64,000 nt of DNA from Hymenobacter taeanensis (GTDB lineage Bacteria > Bacteroidota > Bacteroidia > Cytophagales > Hymenobacteraceae). The stretch is from NCBI RefSeq assembly GCF_013137895.1, contig NZ_CP053538.1, forward strand, positions 1,177,501-1,241,500. The letters run 5' to 3'. The notes under the pieces were generated by a model. The model saw only the letters and a list, made by a program, of their open reading frames with translations, was not told where the DNA came from and made no database searches. The position numbers and the translations under genes are program-made. How positions within the stretch are numbered: position 1 is the first letter of the stretch; each line of letters opens with the position of its first letter. Positions 8,710 to 17,552 of this stretch are shown here, piece after piece.

Positions 8710-9519
8710 ATGCTCTGGTCTGATACCATTGAAACGGTTGCTGGTCGCCAACTAATGCGGGAACTACAGCCTGTTCCCATGCTTGATGCGCTACCCCACC
8801 TGGCCTGGCTCGCCACCCCCGACGGCACCGTTATTCATTGCAACGCCCGCTGGTTTAGCTACACCGGCGCCCCAGAGTATGTGCTGGCCGACGGAGGATT
8901 CATTGAATACCTGCACCCCGATGACCGCGCCGACGCCGCCGACGCGCAGCTGCGCCACCTGCCCAGTGGGCAGTCGTTGGAGCTGCATTTGCGCTGGCTA
9001 GGCCAGGATGGACGCTACCGCTGGTACCTTGATCGGGTGGTGCCGCTGTACTCCGGCACCGGAGAAATGCTGGGCTGGCTGGGCACCTCCACGGATATTG
9101 ATGAGCAGAAGCGGACCGAAATGCAGGAGCGCCGCGGCCGGGAGCTGTTTGAGCTAATGGCCCGGGCCACCAACGACCTGATCTGGGATTGGGACATCAA
9201 CTCGGGCCGCATGTGGTATAGTGAGGAGTTCTGGCAGCTCGTAGGCCACCCGCCCCGCCCCAACACCGAAACCATTGCCTTCTGGCTCAGCCTGATTCAC
9301 CCGGATGATCTGGACCGGGTAACCAGTGGGGTGCAGTCAGACCTGACCACCACCTCTAAACTGCTGGAATCTCAGTACCGCCTGCGCCGGGCCGATGGCC
9401 GCTACCTCACTATTCAGGACCGCGCCTGCGTGATTCACGACGCTACGGGCCTGCCCGTGCGCATGGTAGGCGCCATGCGCGACGTGAGCAGCGAGGTAAC
9501 GGCTGTTTCTTATAGGTAG
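8710..9519 (+). CDS. Stand-alone double-PAS protein without output domain
   Basis: A 269-residue protein made of two PAS/PAC units: residues about 20-140 (ending GWLGTSTDIDEQKR) and 145-265 (ELMARATNDLIWDWDI to GAMRDVSSE). Both are close in pattern to PAS units of the kinase that ends 45 bp upstream; the second resembles PAS unit 2 of that kinase (ARATHDVIWDHDL). The frame stops just after the second PAC motif, where a kinase or cyclase would normally begin, and I see no HisKA or ATPase sequence in any frame downstream before the next gene. It could partner the upstream kinase as a sensor adaptor, or be the remnant of a duplicated kinase. Confidence 0.8.
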   Translation: MLWSDTIETVAGRQLMRELQPVPMLDALPHLAWLATPDGTVIHCNARWFSYTGAPEYVLADGGFIEYLHPDDRADAADAQLRHLPSGQSLELHLRWLGQDGRYRWYLDRVVPLYSGTGEMLGWLGTSTDIDEQKRTEMQERRGRELFELMARATNDLIWDWDINSGRMWYSEEFWQLVGHPPRPNTETIAFWLSLIHPDDLDRVTSGVQSDLTTTSKLLESQYRLRRADGRYLTIQDRACVIHDATGLPVRMVGAMRDVSSEVTAVSYR

Positions 9520-9601
9520 CTGCCAGTTGTCGCAAAGGCGCTAGGCCACCTGGGGCAGCGTGCGTACTTTGGGAAATATCTAATTCAGCTATTCACTTTG
9601 C

Positions 9602-10777
9602 ATGGCCCTGCCTTCGCTTCGCTCCAAGCTGCCTGATGTAGGCACGAGCATTTTTTCGGTAATGACCCAGCTGGCCCAGGAGCACGGGGCCATTAACCTG
9701 GCGCAAGGGTTTCCCGACTACGACCCACCGCAGGCGTTGCTGGAGGCCTTGGCCCACCATGTATGCACTTCCGGCCACCAGCAGTACGCCCCCATGCCGG
9801 GCCTGCCGCGGTTGCGCGAGGCTATCAGCCAGAAAACGGCCCATGTGTATGGGGTTGCCGCCCCCGACCCGGCCACCGAAATTACCGTAACCAGTGGCGC
9901 CACCGAGGCGCTCTATGCGGTGCTGGCAGCCGTGGTGCACCCCGGCGATGAGGTGCTGGTGCTGGAGCCCGCCTATGATTTGTATAGCCCGGCCATTCGG
10001 CTGCAGGGTGGGGTGCCCGTGTACGTGCCCCTTACCTTACCTGATTTCCGGCCCGATTGGGACCAGGTGCGCGCGTCCCTCACACCGCGCACCCGCCTCG
10101 TTATGCTTAACACGCCCAACAACCCCACCGGGGCCGTGCTTACCCCCCACGACTTAACCACCCTGGCCGAGCTACTGCGCGACACCAACACCCTGGTGCT
10201 CAGCGATGAGGTATACGAGCACATGGTATTTGACGGACACGCTCACCACAGTGTGCTGCAACATCCTGAGCTGCGCGAACGGGCCTTTGTGCTGTCATCG
10301 TTTGGCAAAACGTATCATGCTACCGGCTGGAAGGTGGGGTATTGCATTGCGCCGCCGCCACTCACCACGGAGTTGCGGCGCGTGCACCAGTTTGTAACCT
10401 TTAGTGTAAGCACCCCCACCCAACATGCCCTGGCCGATGTGCTGCCAGATACCGCCCTGTTTGAAATGCTGCCTACCTTTTACCAACAAAAGCGCGACCT
10501 GTTTCGGGAGCTGCTGGCACCTACGGGCTTGCGGCTGCTACCGGTAGCTGGTGCCTACTTTCAGGTGGCTGACTTCCGCGGCCTAGCTCCCGGCACCGAC
10601 GACGTAACGTTTGCCCGCCGCTTAACCCAGGAAGCCGGAGTGGCCGTAGTGCCAATTTCAGCGTTTTACCACGATGGGCAAGACCACGGCCTGGTGCGTT
10701 TCTGCTTTGCCAAGCAAGACAGCACGCTACAAGCCGCCGCCCAGCGTTTACAGCAAGCCCTGCCTTATGGCTCATAA
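9602..10777 (+). CDS. PLP-dependent methionine/glutamine-type aminotransferase (YbdL-like)
   Basis: A 391-residue fold-type I class I/II aminotransferase. Markers are the N-terminal INLAQGFPDYDPP, YAPMPGLPRLREAI, the substrate/PLP region NTPNNPTGA, SDEVYEHMVFDG, and the Schiff-base lysine in SSFGKTYHATGWKVGY (Lys236). This signature set belongs to the methionine aminotransferase / kynurenine aminotransferase / glutamine transaminase K group. The next gene is an omega-amidase, which removes the ketoglutaramate or ketosuccinamate made when glutamine or asparagine donates the amino group; this supports use of glutamine to re-aminate 2-keto-4-methylthiobutyrate. The exact substrate is inferred. 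Gap to the next gene is 155 bp. Confidence 0.88.
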   Translation: MALPSLRSKLPDVGTSIFSVMTQLAQEHGAINLAQGFPDYDPPQALLEALAHHVCTSGHQQYAPMPGLPRLREAISQKTAHVYGVAAPDPATEITVTSGATEALYAVLAAVVHPGDEVLVLEPAYDLYSPAIRLQGGVPVYVPLTLPDFRPDWDQVRASLTPRTRLVMLNTPNNPTGAVLTPHDLTTLAELLRDTNTLVLSDEVYEHMVFDGHAHHSVLQHPELRERAFVLSSFGKTYHATGWKVGYCIAPPPLTTELRRVHQFVTFSVSTPTQHALADVLPDTALFEMLPTFYQQKRDLFRELLAPTGLRLLPVAGAYFQVADFRGLAPGTDDVTFARRLTQEAGVAVVPISAFYHDGQDHGLVRFCFAKQDSTLQAAAQRLQQALPYGS

Positions 10778-10932
10778 ACCACAGCAGCAAAACCAAGGCC
10801 TGGCCCGCTTCACAGGAGTTTGCTGAGCGCGGCGCCAGAAGTGAAGCGCAAAAGTAGTACGCCCGGTTTCGGTCATTCTACTTTATCTTTTACCTACTAT
10901 TTCTCTCTCCATCACCTGCAACACTCACGGCT

Positions 10933-11712
10933 TTGTCTGACCTAACTGTCTCCTTCGTGCAGGCGTCCTTGCAATGGCACGATCCGCACACCAACCGCCA
11001 GGATTTAGGGCGGCATATTGACAAGATTTCCATCAGCACCGACCTGATTGTGCTGCCGGAAATGTTTACCACGGGCTTCAGCATGAGCGCCAAAACGCTG
11101 GCAGAGCCCATGCAAGGTCCCACCTTGCACTGGATGCAGGAGGTGGCCGCCCAACGCAACGCCGTGGTAACCGGCAGTATTATCGTAGCAGAAGCCGGCA
11201 ATTTCTACAACCGGCTGCTGTGGGTGCGGCCCGATGGCACCTTCAGCTACTACAACAAGCGCCATCTTTTCACGATGGCCAAGGAGCACGAGGTGTTTAC
11301 CGCTGGCACTGAGCGCCTGATGGAGGAATGGCGCGGCTGGCGCATCTGCCCCCTGGTTTGCTACGACCTCCGCTTTCCGGTATGGAGCCGCAACCAGCCA
11401 GAAAACCCCTACGACCTGCTCCTGTACGTGGCCAACTGGCCCGCCACCCGCCGTACCGCCTGGATTACGCTGCTGCGGGCCCGAGCCATTGAGAACCTGG
11501 CCTACACCATTGGGGTAAACTGCGTGGGCATTGATGGCAACAGCATTTCATATGCCGGCGACTCAGCCCTGCTAGATATGCGGGGAGAATATCTGGTGGA
11601 AGTGGGCAACCAGGAAACCAGTATTACCCGCTCCTTGCGCCGCGCCGACCTGGAAGCCTTCCGGGAGCGGTTCCCGGCCCTGCAGGATGGCGACGCCTTT
11701 ACTCTCACGTAA
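10933..11712 (+). CDS. Omega-amidase, carbon-nitrogen hydrolase family (YafV/Nit2-like)
   Basis: A 259-residue nitrilase-superfamily amidase. The Glu-Lys-Cys triad is visible: Glu in VLPEMFTTGFS, Lys in YNKRHLF and Cys in LVCYDLRFPVWSRN. The motif LRFPVWSRN and the length fit the omega-amidase group (YafV, Nit2), which hydrolyses alpha-ketoglutaramate. Translation probably starts at the TTG of 10933: the conserved first strand (LTVSFVQASLQW) begins four residues later and no ATG is available. Located after the aminotransferase in the same direction, so the two likely form a glutamine transaminase-omega-amidase pathway for methionine salvage. Ends before a strong hairpin shared with the convergent T9SS gene. 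Confidence 0.88.
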   Translation: MSDLTVSFVQASLQWHDPHTNRQDLGRHIDKISISTDLIVLPEMFTTGFSMSAKTLAEPMQGPTLHWMQEVAAQRNAVVTGSIIVAEAGNFYNRLLWVRPDGTFSYYNKRHLFTMAKEHEVFTAGTERLMEEWRGWRICPLVCYDLRFPVWSRNQPENPYDLLLYVANWPATRRTAWITLLRARAIENLAYTIGVNCVGIDGNSISYAGDSALLDMRGEYLVEVGNQETSITRSLRRADLEAFRERFPALQDGDAFTLT

Positions 11713-11735
11713 GTCTCGGCACCATAGTCTTTTAG

Positions 11736-11778
11736 CCACCGGCCCCTGATAGCAACCTTGGCTATCAGGGGCCGGTGG
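11736..11778. terminator. Bidirectional terminator between omega-amidase and FG-GAP gene
   Basis: A perfect 18-bp stem (CCACCGGCCCCTGATAGC and its complement) with a 7-nt loop in the gap between two convergent genes; a short T run follows on the plus strand. Confidence 0.75.
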
Positions 11779-11804
11779 GGTTTCAAAGCGCTGCGGATGT
11801 TAGC

Positions 11805-14114
11805 TTACTGTACTACCAGCCGCTTCACGGCCTGCTCGCCCCCTTCGGTTTCGCAGCGTATTAAGTAAACACCCGGCGCTAGGCCAGTCAGGGAAAGCGT
11901 GTGCGTGCGTTGCGCCTGGGCCTGCCTGCGCAGTACGCGGCCCGTTATATCAAGCAGCGTAAACCGTATGGGGCGGGGCGCTTCAATGGTAACGGTGGTG
12001 GCGGCCGGGTTGGGATATAGCTGCAGCGGTAACGCAGTAGTGGCCGGCGTGGCCGCCAGTACCCGGCTGCGGACTCCAAAGGAAAGCACCCCTCCTGCTT
12101 CCATGCCCAGGTACAGCTCCGGGCTGCCATCCTGATTGACATCGGCTGCGGCCGGTGCAAAGCGGGCCCGCGACACTGTTCCGAACCGGGAGTTTTGGAA
12201 CTGGCCCAGCAACGGGTTAAAGAACAGATCGGTGCGGGGCAGGAAGGCACCCGTTTGCGCCCGGAAATTGGAGTAGAGTCGCACCTCACCTGAGCCATCG
12301 GCAGTCAGCAAATCCGGGAACGTGTCGCCATCGAAGTCAGCTACTACGGGGTGTAAGTTACCGGGGCGGGAACCATCACTTGTCCTGATCTGGCCGTAGT
12401 CGCTATTGATAAGCGTGAACGACTGGCCTAGGTTACCCACCCCGGAGTTGCGGTAGTAGCGCAGGGAGGCCCCCGGAATATCAGAGGAATTTAGGTTGGT
12501 GCCCAACAGCAAGTCCACTATCCCGTCGCCGTCTACATCTGTGAAGCAGGGCGCGTCATTAACCCAGGTAGAAATGGTACCCAGCGTAGTAGCCGCGCCA
12601 AACGCAGCGGCCTGCCCCGCAGGGGCCGTGTTTAGCATAACCGATAGCGGTACCGCCGCATCGGTAATAGTACCGGCGCTGTTTACTGTGCGTTGGGTGC
12701 TGGTGAAGGCCAGGTCCAGCTTGCCGTCGCGGTTCAGGTCTACCAAAGCAGGTTTGATGGCGACTAAATGGCGGCTTGACAGGCCTAGGTAGTCGTTGGT
12801 AACCAGCTGAAACACCGGCTTGCTGGCCGTGCCCACGTTGCGGTAGAAGCTCAGGGTAGCGCGGTACCGCTGGTTGGGCGTATTGCGGCTGGTGCCCCCA
12901 ATGAGCATATCCACTAGGCCGTCGCCGGTCAGGTCACCAAAGGTGGGAGCGGCGGCTTCACTGACGTCCAGCATGCCTTCCTGTAGGAAGTTGTTTTGCT
13001 GGAAAGCATAGGCCGGGACACCCGCGGCGCTGGTGTTGCGGTAGAGCTGCACCGAGGCGCGAGTGTCAACGGTGTCAGTATTGTCGTAGAGGTTGGGCGC
13101 CACTACCATATCGGGGCGGCCATCAAAGGTTACGTCAACCAGGTACGCCGACGGGAAGTTGGGCAACCGCACGGGCGTAGTGCCCGCCGGGAAGTTTAGG
13201 TTCATGCCTGCGGCCGTCATGCGGGCCAGTTGCGCAGTACCATCATTGCGCAGGCTGATCAGCTCAGCGCAATTGTCGCGTGCGGTCAGCGCGTCCAGGT
13301 CGCCGTCGCCATCTAGGTCTACCACCTCCAGGTTGAAACCACCCGTGTGGCTCGGCCGGGGCTCAGCGCGGCACTGGTCGGGGGCAAAAGCAAACCCCGT
13401 GCAGCCCGATAAGCAGGCCGTGATGCCGCCCCAGTAGTTGGTTTCCTCAACCATAGCCAGGCCGCCGCAGCCCGTGGTGGTAGAGTTGCGGTAGTAGTTG
13501 ATGCTGGGCGACGTAGAAGCAAAATCATAAGTCAGGATATCGAGCCGCCCGTCGCCGTTCACGTCCTGAATAGCCGGCAGGTTGTAGCCGCCCGTGGTAA
13601 TGTTCACGTTGCCGCCCGTAGGAGCCGGGTCGAAGTACGTGAGCTGGTTGGTAGTGAGCTGAAAGTTGGGCTGCCCGTTGGCGCCGGCCACGTTGCGGTA
13701 TACCCGTATGTCGCCGCCGTTACCATACGTGAACAGGTCGGGGCGGCCGTCGCAGTCGTAGTCGCGCAGAAGCACCCAACCTTGCAGGCCACTCGGAAAT
13801 AAGGCCTCGTACTCCGGGGCGTACTGCCAGGCTCGGCCCGCGCCGCTGGCCACGCTCAGGAATGTCATGGAGCGGGTAGTGGCCCTGTCAAACAGGTAGA
13901 GGTCGGGTTGCTGGTCGCCGTTGAGGTCGATGTTGGAAAATTGAGGCGAGTTTAGCCCCCCGGCCCAGGCGTTGCGCAGCGTATCGGTGCCGTGCACTAC
14001 TTTTGCCACAGCCTTATGCTCAAACCCGAAGGGCTGAGTGGTTTGCGCCGCCCCCCGGCGGGTAGCCCCGGCCAGCAGTGCCGCCGTCAGCAATAGAAAT
14101 ATAAATTGACGCAT
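11805..14114 (-). CDS. Secreted FG-GAP/VCBS repeat protein with T9SS sorting tail
   Basis: A 769-residue exported protein with a signal peptide ending near RRGAAQ (residue 24). The body contains many Asp-rich FG-GAP/VCBS-like repeats, for example DLNGDQQPDLYLFD, DVNGDGRLDILTYD, DLDGDGDLDALTA, DLTGDGLVDMLIGG, DLNRDGKLDLAFT, DVDGDGIVDLLLG and DVNQDGSPELYLG, whose Dx(N/D)xDGxxD loops bind calcium and build a beta-propeller of the integrin type. The last 75 residues (from LYPNPAATTVTIEA through LAPGVYLIR to KRLVVQ) are a type A T9SS sorting domain, so the protein is secreted or anchored on the cell surface. Function beyond adhesion or scaffolding is not evident. Divergent from murF. Confidence 0.9.
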   Translation of the reverse strand: MRQFIFLLLTAALLAGATRRGAAQTTQPFGFEHKAVAKVVHGTDTLRNAWAGGLNSPQFSNIDLNGDQQPDLYLFDRATTRSMTFLSVASGAGRAWQYAPEYEALFPSGLQGWVLLRDYDCDGRPDLFTYGNGGDIRVYRNVAGANGQPNFQLTTNQLTYFDPAPTGGNVNITTGGYNLPAIQDVNGDGRLDILTYDFASTSPSINYYRNSTTTGCGGLAMVEETNYWGGITACLSGCTGFAFAPDQCRAEPRPSHTGGFNLEVVDLDGDGDLDALTARDNCAELISLRNDGTAQLARMTAAGMNLNFPAGTTPVRLPNFPSAYLVDVTFDGRPDMVVAPNLYDNTDTVDTRASVQLYRNTSAAGVPAYAFQQNNFLQEGMLDVSEAAAPTFGDLTGDGLVDMLIGGTSRNTPNQRYRATLSFYRNVGTASKPVFQLVTNDYLGLSSRHLVAIKPALVDLNRDGKLDLAFTSTQRTVNSAGTITDAAVPLSVMLNTAPAGQAAAFGAATTLGTISTWVNDAPCFTDVDGDGIVDLLLGTNLNSSDIPGASLRYYRNSGVGNLGQSFTLINSDYGQIRTSDGSRPGNLHPVVADFDGDTFPDLLTADGSGEVRLYSNFRAQTGAFLPRTDLFFNPLLGQFQNSRFGTVSRARFAPAAADVNQDGSPELYLGMEAGGVLSFGVRSRVLAATPATTALPLQLYPNPAATTVTIEAPRPIRFTLLDITGRVLRRQAQAQRTHTLSLTGLAPGVYLIRCETEGGEQAVKRLVVQ

Positions 14115-14172
14115 CTAATACGAGTATTTTCGGCTACTTCTCACTTAGACTCCCAAGTTACGCATAAACAGT

Positions 14173-15468
14173 ATGGCAGATCTCGCGGCGCTCTACGCCC
14201 GGTTTACGGCATCCACGGGCGTCAGCACCGACTCGCGCCAGCCCCAGAATGGCACCCTGTTCTTCGCCCTGAACGGCCCCAGCTTCCGGGGCCGCGACTT
14301 TGCGCCCCAGGCCCTGGCCAGCGGCGCCCGCTTTGCCGTGGTAGACGACGAAGAGCTGGTAGCCCAAGACCCCGCCCGCTACACCTTTGCATCTGACCCA
14401 TTGGTGCTGCTGCAGGAGCTGGCCCGTTATCACCGCCGCCAGCTTAGCATTCCGGTGCTTGCTATTACGGGCTCAAACGGCAAAACCACCACCAAGGAGC
14501 TGGTGCACGCCGTACTAAGCCAGCGCTACCGGGTGCAGTACACGAAGGGCAACCTCAACAATCACATCGGGGTTCCGTTAACGTTGCTCACTATCCGGCC
14601 CGAGGAGCATGAGCTGGCTATTGTGGAAATGGGCGCCAACCACCAGGGTGAGATTGCACTGCTGTGCACTCTGGCGGAACCTACCCACGGCCTGATCACC
14701 AACATTGGTAAAGCCCACCTCGAAGGCTTTGGGGGTGTGGAGGGCATTGCCAAGGGCAAGAGCGAGCTATTCCGGTATCTGGCCAGCACAGGCGGCACCG
14801 CCTTCGTGAACACCCTGGACGCCCGCTTGCCCGGCCTGGCCGCCGTAGTGGAAAACCGCATCACGTACCCAGGCCCTACTGATACGTACCCTGCTGAGCT
14901 GCTGGGCGCCACACCCCAAGTAGCACTGCGCCTGTTTAACGGGGAGCCAGTAGAAGCTCAGATTACCGGCGATTACAACTTCCCGAACCTAGCCGCCGCC
15001 GCCGCCGTGGGCGCGTACTTCAACGTGCCCGCTGCCGCCATCAAAACTGGCCTAGCGGGTTACGCCCCCACCAACAACCGCTCCCAGCTGGTGCGCACTG
15101 CCTATAATGAGGTAGTGCTGGATGCCTATAATGCCAACCCCAGCAGCATGAGCGCCGCCCTGCGCAGCTTTGCCGCCCGCGCCGGCAGCCCCGCCGACAA
15201 AGTGGTAATCCTAGGCGACATGTTTGAGCTGGGCCCTGAAAGTGAAGCCGAGCACCGGGCCTTAGGCCAGTTGCTGCAGGAGTTGCCCCTTGAAACGGTA
15301 CTGCTGGTAGGCTCCCACATGCAACATGCCCAGCACGGCCGCTTCCTGCACTTCACCACCAAGGCCGAAGCCGCCGAGTGGCTCCGTGCTAACCCCCTGC
15401 GTCACCGCCAGCTACTCATCAAAGGCTCCCGCGGCATGGGTCTGGAGACGTTGCTGGAGCTGGTATAG
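14173..15468 (+). CDS. murF: UDP-N-acetylmuramoyl-tripeptide--D-alanyl-D-alanine ligase
   Basis: MurF adds D-Ala-D-Ala to the UDP-MurNAc-tripeptide in the cytoplasm, completing the peptidoglycan precursor. The 431-residue product has the Mur ligase architecture: N-terminal domain with VSTDSRQPQNGTLFFAL (residues 16-32), ATP-binding loop GSNGKTTTKELV (about residues 100-111), the lysine/Mg region NNHIGVPLTLL and VEMGANHQGEI, and a C-terminal domain with DAYNANPSSMSAAL and VILGDMFELGPESEAEH. It is not in a dcw cluster here; neighbours are unrelated. Only 58 bp separate it from the divergent FG-GAP gene. Confidence 0.95.
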   Translation: MADLAALYARFTASTGVSTDSRQPQNGTLFFALNGPSFRGRDFAPQALASGARFAVVDDEELVAQDPARYTFASDPLVLLQELARYHRRQLSIPVLAITGSNGKTTTKELVHAVLSQRYRVQYTKGNLNNHIGVPLTLLTIRPEEHELAIVEMGANHQGEIALLCTLAEPTHGLITNIGKAHLEGFGGVEGIAKGKSELFRYLASTGGTAFVNTLDARLPGLAAVVENRITYPGPTDTYPAELLGATPQVALRLFNGEPVEAQITGDYNFPNLAAAAAVGAYFNVPAAAIKTGLAGYAPTNNRSQLVRTAYNEVVLDAYNANPSSMSAALRSFAARAGSPADKVVILGDMFELGPESEAEHRALGQLLQELPLETVLLVGSHMQHAQHGRFLHFTTKAEAAEWLRANPLRHRQLLIKGSRGMGLETLLELV

Positions 15469-15491
15469 CGGTGTGATTGAGTTATTGACTG

Positions 15492-15641
15492 GAGGAGGCA
15501 CGGCAAAGCAATCTTTCCTTGACGCTTACAGCCCTTCTGACGCAACTACAAAGCCCTTACTTCCATACTGGAGGTAAGGGCTTTTCTAGTCTTAAGGACT
15601 TCACGCATTGAGCAGGAAAGATTGCTTTGCCGTGCCTCCTC
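15492..15641. repeat. Pair of inverted 28-bp repeats around an internal terminator
   Basis: The 28-bp arms 15492-15519 and 15614-15641 (beginning GAGGAGGCACGGCAAAGCAA) are perfect inverted copies separated by 94 bp. The right arm continues into CGCAATGACAGG, the usual ending of dispersed intergenic repeats in this phylum. The element fills the gap between convergent murF and rfbC. It carries no reading frame and looks like a non-autonomous, REP-like or MITE-like element. Confidence 0.65.
15551..15583. terminator. Terminator between murF and rfbC
   Basis: A 14-bp stem (AAGCCCTTACTTCC / GGAGGTAAGGGCTT, one T-G pair) with a 5-nt loop, followed by TTT. It sits inside the larger inverted repeat at 15492-15641. 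The AAGCCCTTAC core is the same as in the terminator at 35382. Confidence 0.8.
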
Positions 15642-15684
15642 GCAATGACAGGTTAGGCCACTGCACTCAATCACTCAGTCACTA

Positions 15685-16227
15685 TTAGAAGGGGCTTTGC
15701 AAGTCTTTTAACAGGGGCTGAATTTGGTCTTTGGGAGAAATAACCGGGTCGGTGAGCTGCCAGCGAATATTCAGTGCCGGGTCGTTCCACAGGAGGCCAC
15801 CTTCGGAGCTGGGCTGGTAGTAGTTACTGCATTTGTAGAGGAAGAGCGTGTCGTCTTCGAGGGCAGCAAAGCCGTGGGCAAAGCCTACGGGCACGTACAG
15901 CATGTTGTAGCGGGTAGCGTCCAACTCCACGGCCACGTGCTGTCCGTAGGTGGGCGACTCGCGGCGGATGTCTACTACCACATCTAGGGCGCGCCCCTGG
16001 GCTACGCGCACCAGCTTGGCCTGGGCGTAAGGAGGGTGCTGAAAATGCAGCCCGCGCAACACGCCCCGCATAGAGCGCGACTGGTTGTCTTGCACCCAGT
16101 TTACGTCAACGCCGGCATCCCGCATTACCCGCTCACTAAACGACTCAAAGAAGGCACCGCGGGCATCGCCAAATACGCGGGGCGTAAACTCAACTACCCC
16201 AGCCAGGGCATGATGCTTAATCTCCAT
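15685..16227 (-). CDS. rfbC: dTDP-4-dehydrorhamnose 3,5-epimerase
   Basis: RmlC/RfbC converts dTDP-4-keto-6-deoxyglucose to dTDP-4-keto-rhamnose for surface polysaccharide. The 180-residue product is full length for this cupin family. Signatures: DARGAFFESFS (residues 21-31), QDNQSRSMRGVLRGLHFQ with the catalytic His61, AKLVRVAQGRALDVVVDIR, and the NMLYVPVGFAHGF strand. It follows the glycosyltransferase gene by 33 bp on the minus strand, so both likely form one transcript for an exopolysaccharide or O-antigen sugar. The other rml genes (A, B, D) are not in the window. Confidence 0.93.
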   Translation of the reverse strand: MEIKHHALAGVVEFTPRVFGDARGAFFESFSERVMRDAGVDVNWVQDNQSRSMRGVLRGLHFQHPPYAQAKLVRVAQGRALDVVVDIRRESPTYGQHVAVELDATRYNMLYVPVGFAHGFAALEDDTLFLYKCSNYYQPSSEGGLLWNDPALNIRWQLTDPVISPKDQIQPLLKDLQSPF

Positions 16228-16260
16228 ACAGGTGTACTTTTTTAGCTTCTAGGCGGTAAG

Positions 16261-17400
16261 TTAGGCAGATTTCGAAACGGGGTTACGGGCGGGCTTTACG
16301 GCCTCCACCACCCGCAAGTACTTCTCAAGCACAATTCGCTCGTCAAATTTTTGCTCCGCGAGCTGGCGCCCAGCCTGGCCCATTTGCTGTAGGCCACTAT
16401 CTGACAGGCGCAGAACCTGCAGCATCTTGTCAGCTAGGTCTTGGGCGTTGCGCACTTCACACAGCAGCCCGTTCTGGCCGTGCACCACAGTTTCGCGGCA
16501 GCCGGGCACGTCAGTCGTGACGATGGGCTTGCCCATGGCGGCGGCTTCCAGCAGGGTTTTGGGGGTGCCCTCGCGGTACGAGGGCAGCACTACGCAATCG
16601 GCCTGTGCAATGTGCTCCGCTACGCTATCAGAAGTACCGAGGTACTCTACGTGGCCGGCCCGCAGCCACTGCTCCACTACCACGCGCTTCACGCCCACCC
16701 CCCCTGATTCATCAATACCACCCAGCAGCTGCACGCGGGTGCCGGGCACCGCCTCGCGCACTAAGCGGGCGGCTTCAAAGTATTCCTCCACGCCTTTCTC
16801 ATACAGCACGCGCGCAATCATAAGAAAAGTGAAAGGCGTGTGGCGCGTAAACTCAGCGGCCGGCCTGAATTTATCGGTGTCGATACCAGAGCCGGGCAGC
16901 AGGTCGGTAATGGCGGGATTTACCAAGCCGTGTTCTACAAACAGCTGGCGGTCGTCGGCATTCTGGAAGAAAATGCGCTTCGGAAACCGAAATGCAAAGC
17001 GGTAGAGGCCTAGCGCAATTTTGCTCACGAAGTTCTTCACAATAAATACCGTGCCTAAGCCCGACACATTGTTTATGCTGGGAATGCCCGCCAAACGGGC
17101 GGCAATGGTGCCGTAAATGTTTGGCTTGATGGTATAGTGCAGCACCACATCGGGCCGCTCGCGCTGGTATATTTTGTAGAAGCGGCCAGTAAGTTGGGCA
17201 TCTTTTACCGGGTTAGTGCCTTTGTTTTCCATCAGGATGGGCACGTAGCGGCACCCTAGCTCTGCTTCCAGCCGCGCCGAGTAGGCATCAGGCGGCGCAA
17301 TGGCCAGCACCTCGTGGCCCGCTGCCTGCAACGCCTTTACCAGGCTGCGCCGAAAATTCCAGATATTCCAACTTGTATTGATGACAATGGCAACGCGCAT
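16261..17400 (-). CDS. Family 4-type glycosyltransferase (GT-B fold)
   Basis: A 379-residue GT-B glycosyltransferase. The N-terminal domain begins MRVAIVINTSWNIWNFR and has LLHYTIKPN-type motif (VVLHYTIKPNIYGTIAARLAG) and INNVSGLGTVF, as in the PglA/CapM group that adds N-acetylhexosamine to undecaprenyl-linked sugars. The C-terminal domain has the UDP-sugar binding run VLPSYREGTPKTLLEAAAMG and PIVTTDVPGCRETV. The start at 17400 is chosen because the Rossmann strand begins at once. Upstream is a TACCTTTG promoter element. Probably works with rfbC in surface polysaccharide synthesis; donor and acceptor cannot be fixed from sequence alone. Confidence 0.88.
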   Translation of the reverse strand: MRVAIVINTSWNIWNFRRSLVKALQAAGHEVLAIAPPDAYSARLEAELGCRYVPILMENKGTNPVKDAQLTGRFYKIYQRERPDVVLHYTIKPNIYGTIAARLAGIPSINNVSGLGTVFIVKNFVSKIALGLYRFAFRFPKRIFFQNADDRQLFVEHGLVNPAITDLLPGSGIDTDKFRPAAEFTRHTPFTFLMIARVLYEKGVEEYFEAARLVREAVPGTRVQLLGGIDESGGVGVKRVVVEQWLRAGHVEYLGTSDSVAEHIAQADCVVLPSYREGTPKTLLEAAAMGKPIVTTDVPGCRETVVHGQNGLLCEVRNAQDLADKMLQVLRLSDSGLQQMGQAGRQLAEQKFDERIVLEKYLRVVEAVKPARNPVSKSA

Positions 17401-17447
17401 CCTGAGCGGTATGTAGTAAAGCGCACCACTAGGCAATGGTGCTGGCA

Positions 17448-17455
17448 CAAAGGTA
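17448..17455 (-). promoter_or_regulatory. Candidate -7 element for the glycosyltransferase-rfbC transcript
   Basis: Minus strand TACCTTTG matches TAnnTTTG; transcription would begin about 40 nt before the ATG at 17400. A -33 TTG is not evident. Confidence 0.5.
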
Positions 17456-17538
17456 GCGTTCCTACGCGCGGGGGCGTTTTCTGTTTTGTTACTTTCTGGA
17501 TTTTCCGACCACTTACCCGGGCTAAGCGCCAGCAGATG

Positions 17539-17546
17539 TACCTTTG
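17539..17546 (+). promoter_or_regulatory. Candidate -7 element very close to the cytochrome start codon
   Basis: TACCTTTG matches TAnnTTTG and ends only six bases before the ATG at 17553, so the mRNA would be leaderless or nearly so. The same octamer serves the divergent glycosyltransferase. Confidence 0.5.
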
Positions 17547-17552
17547 TGGCCT

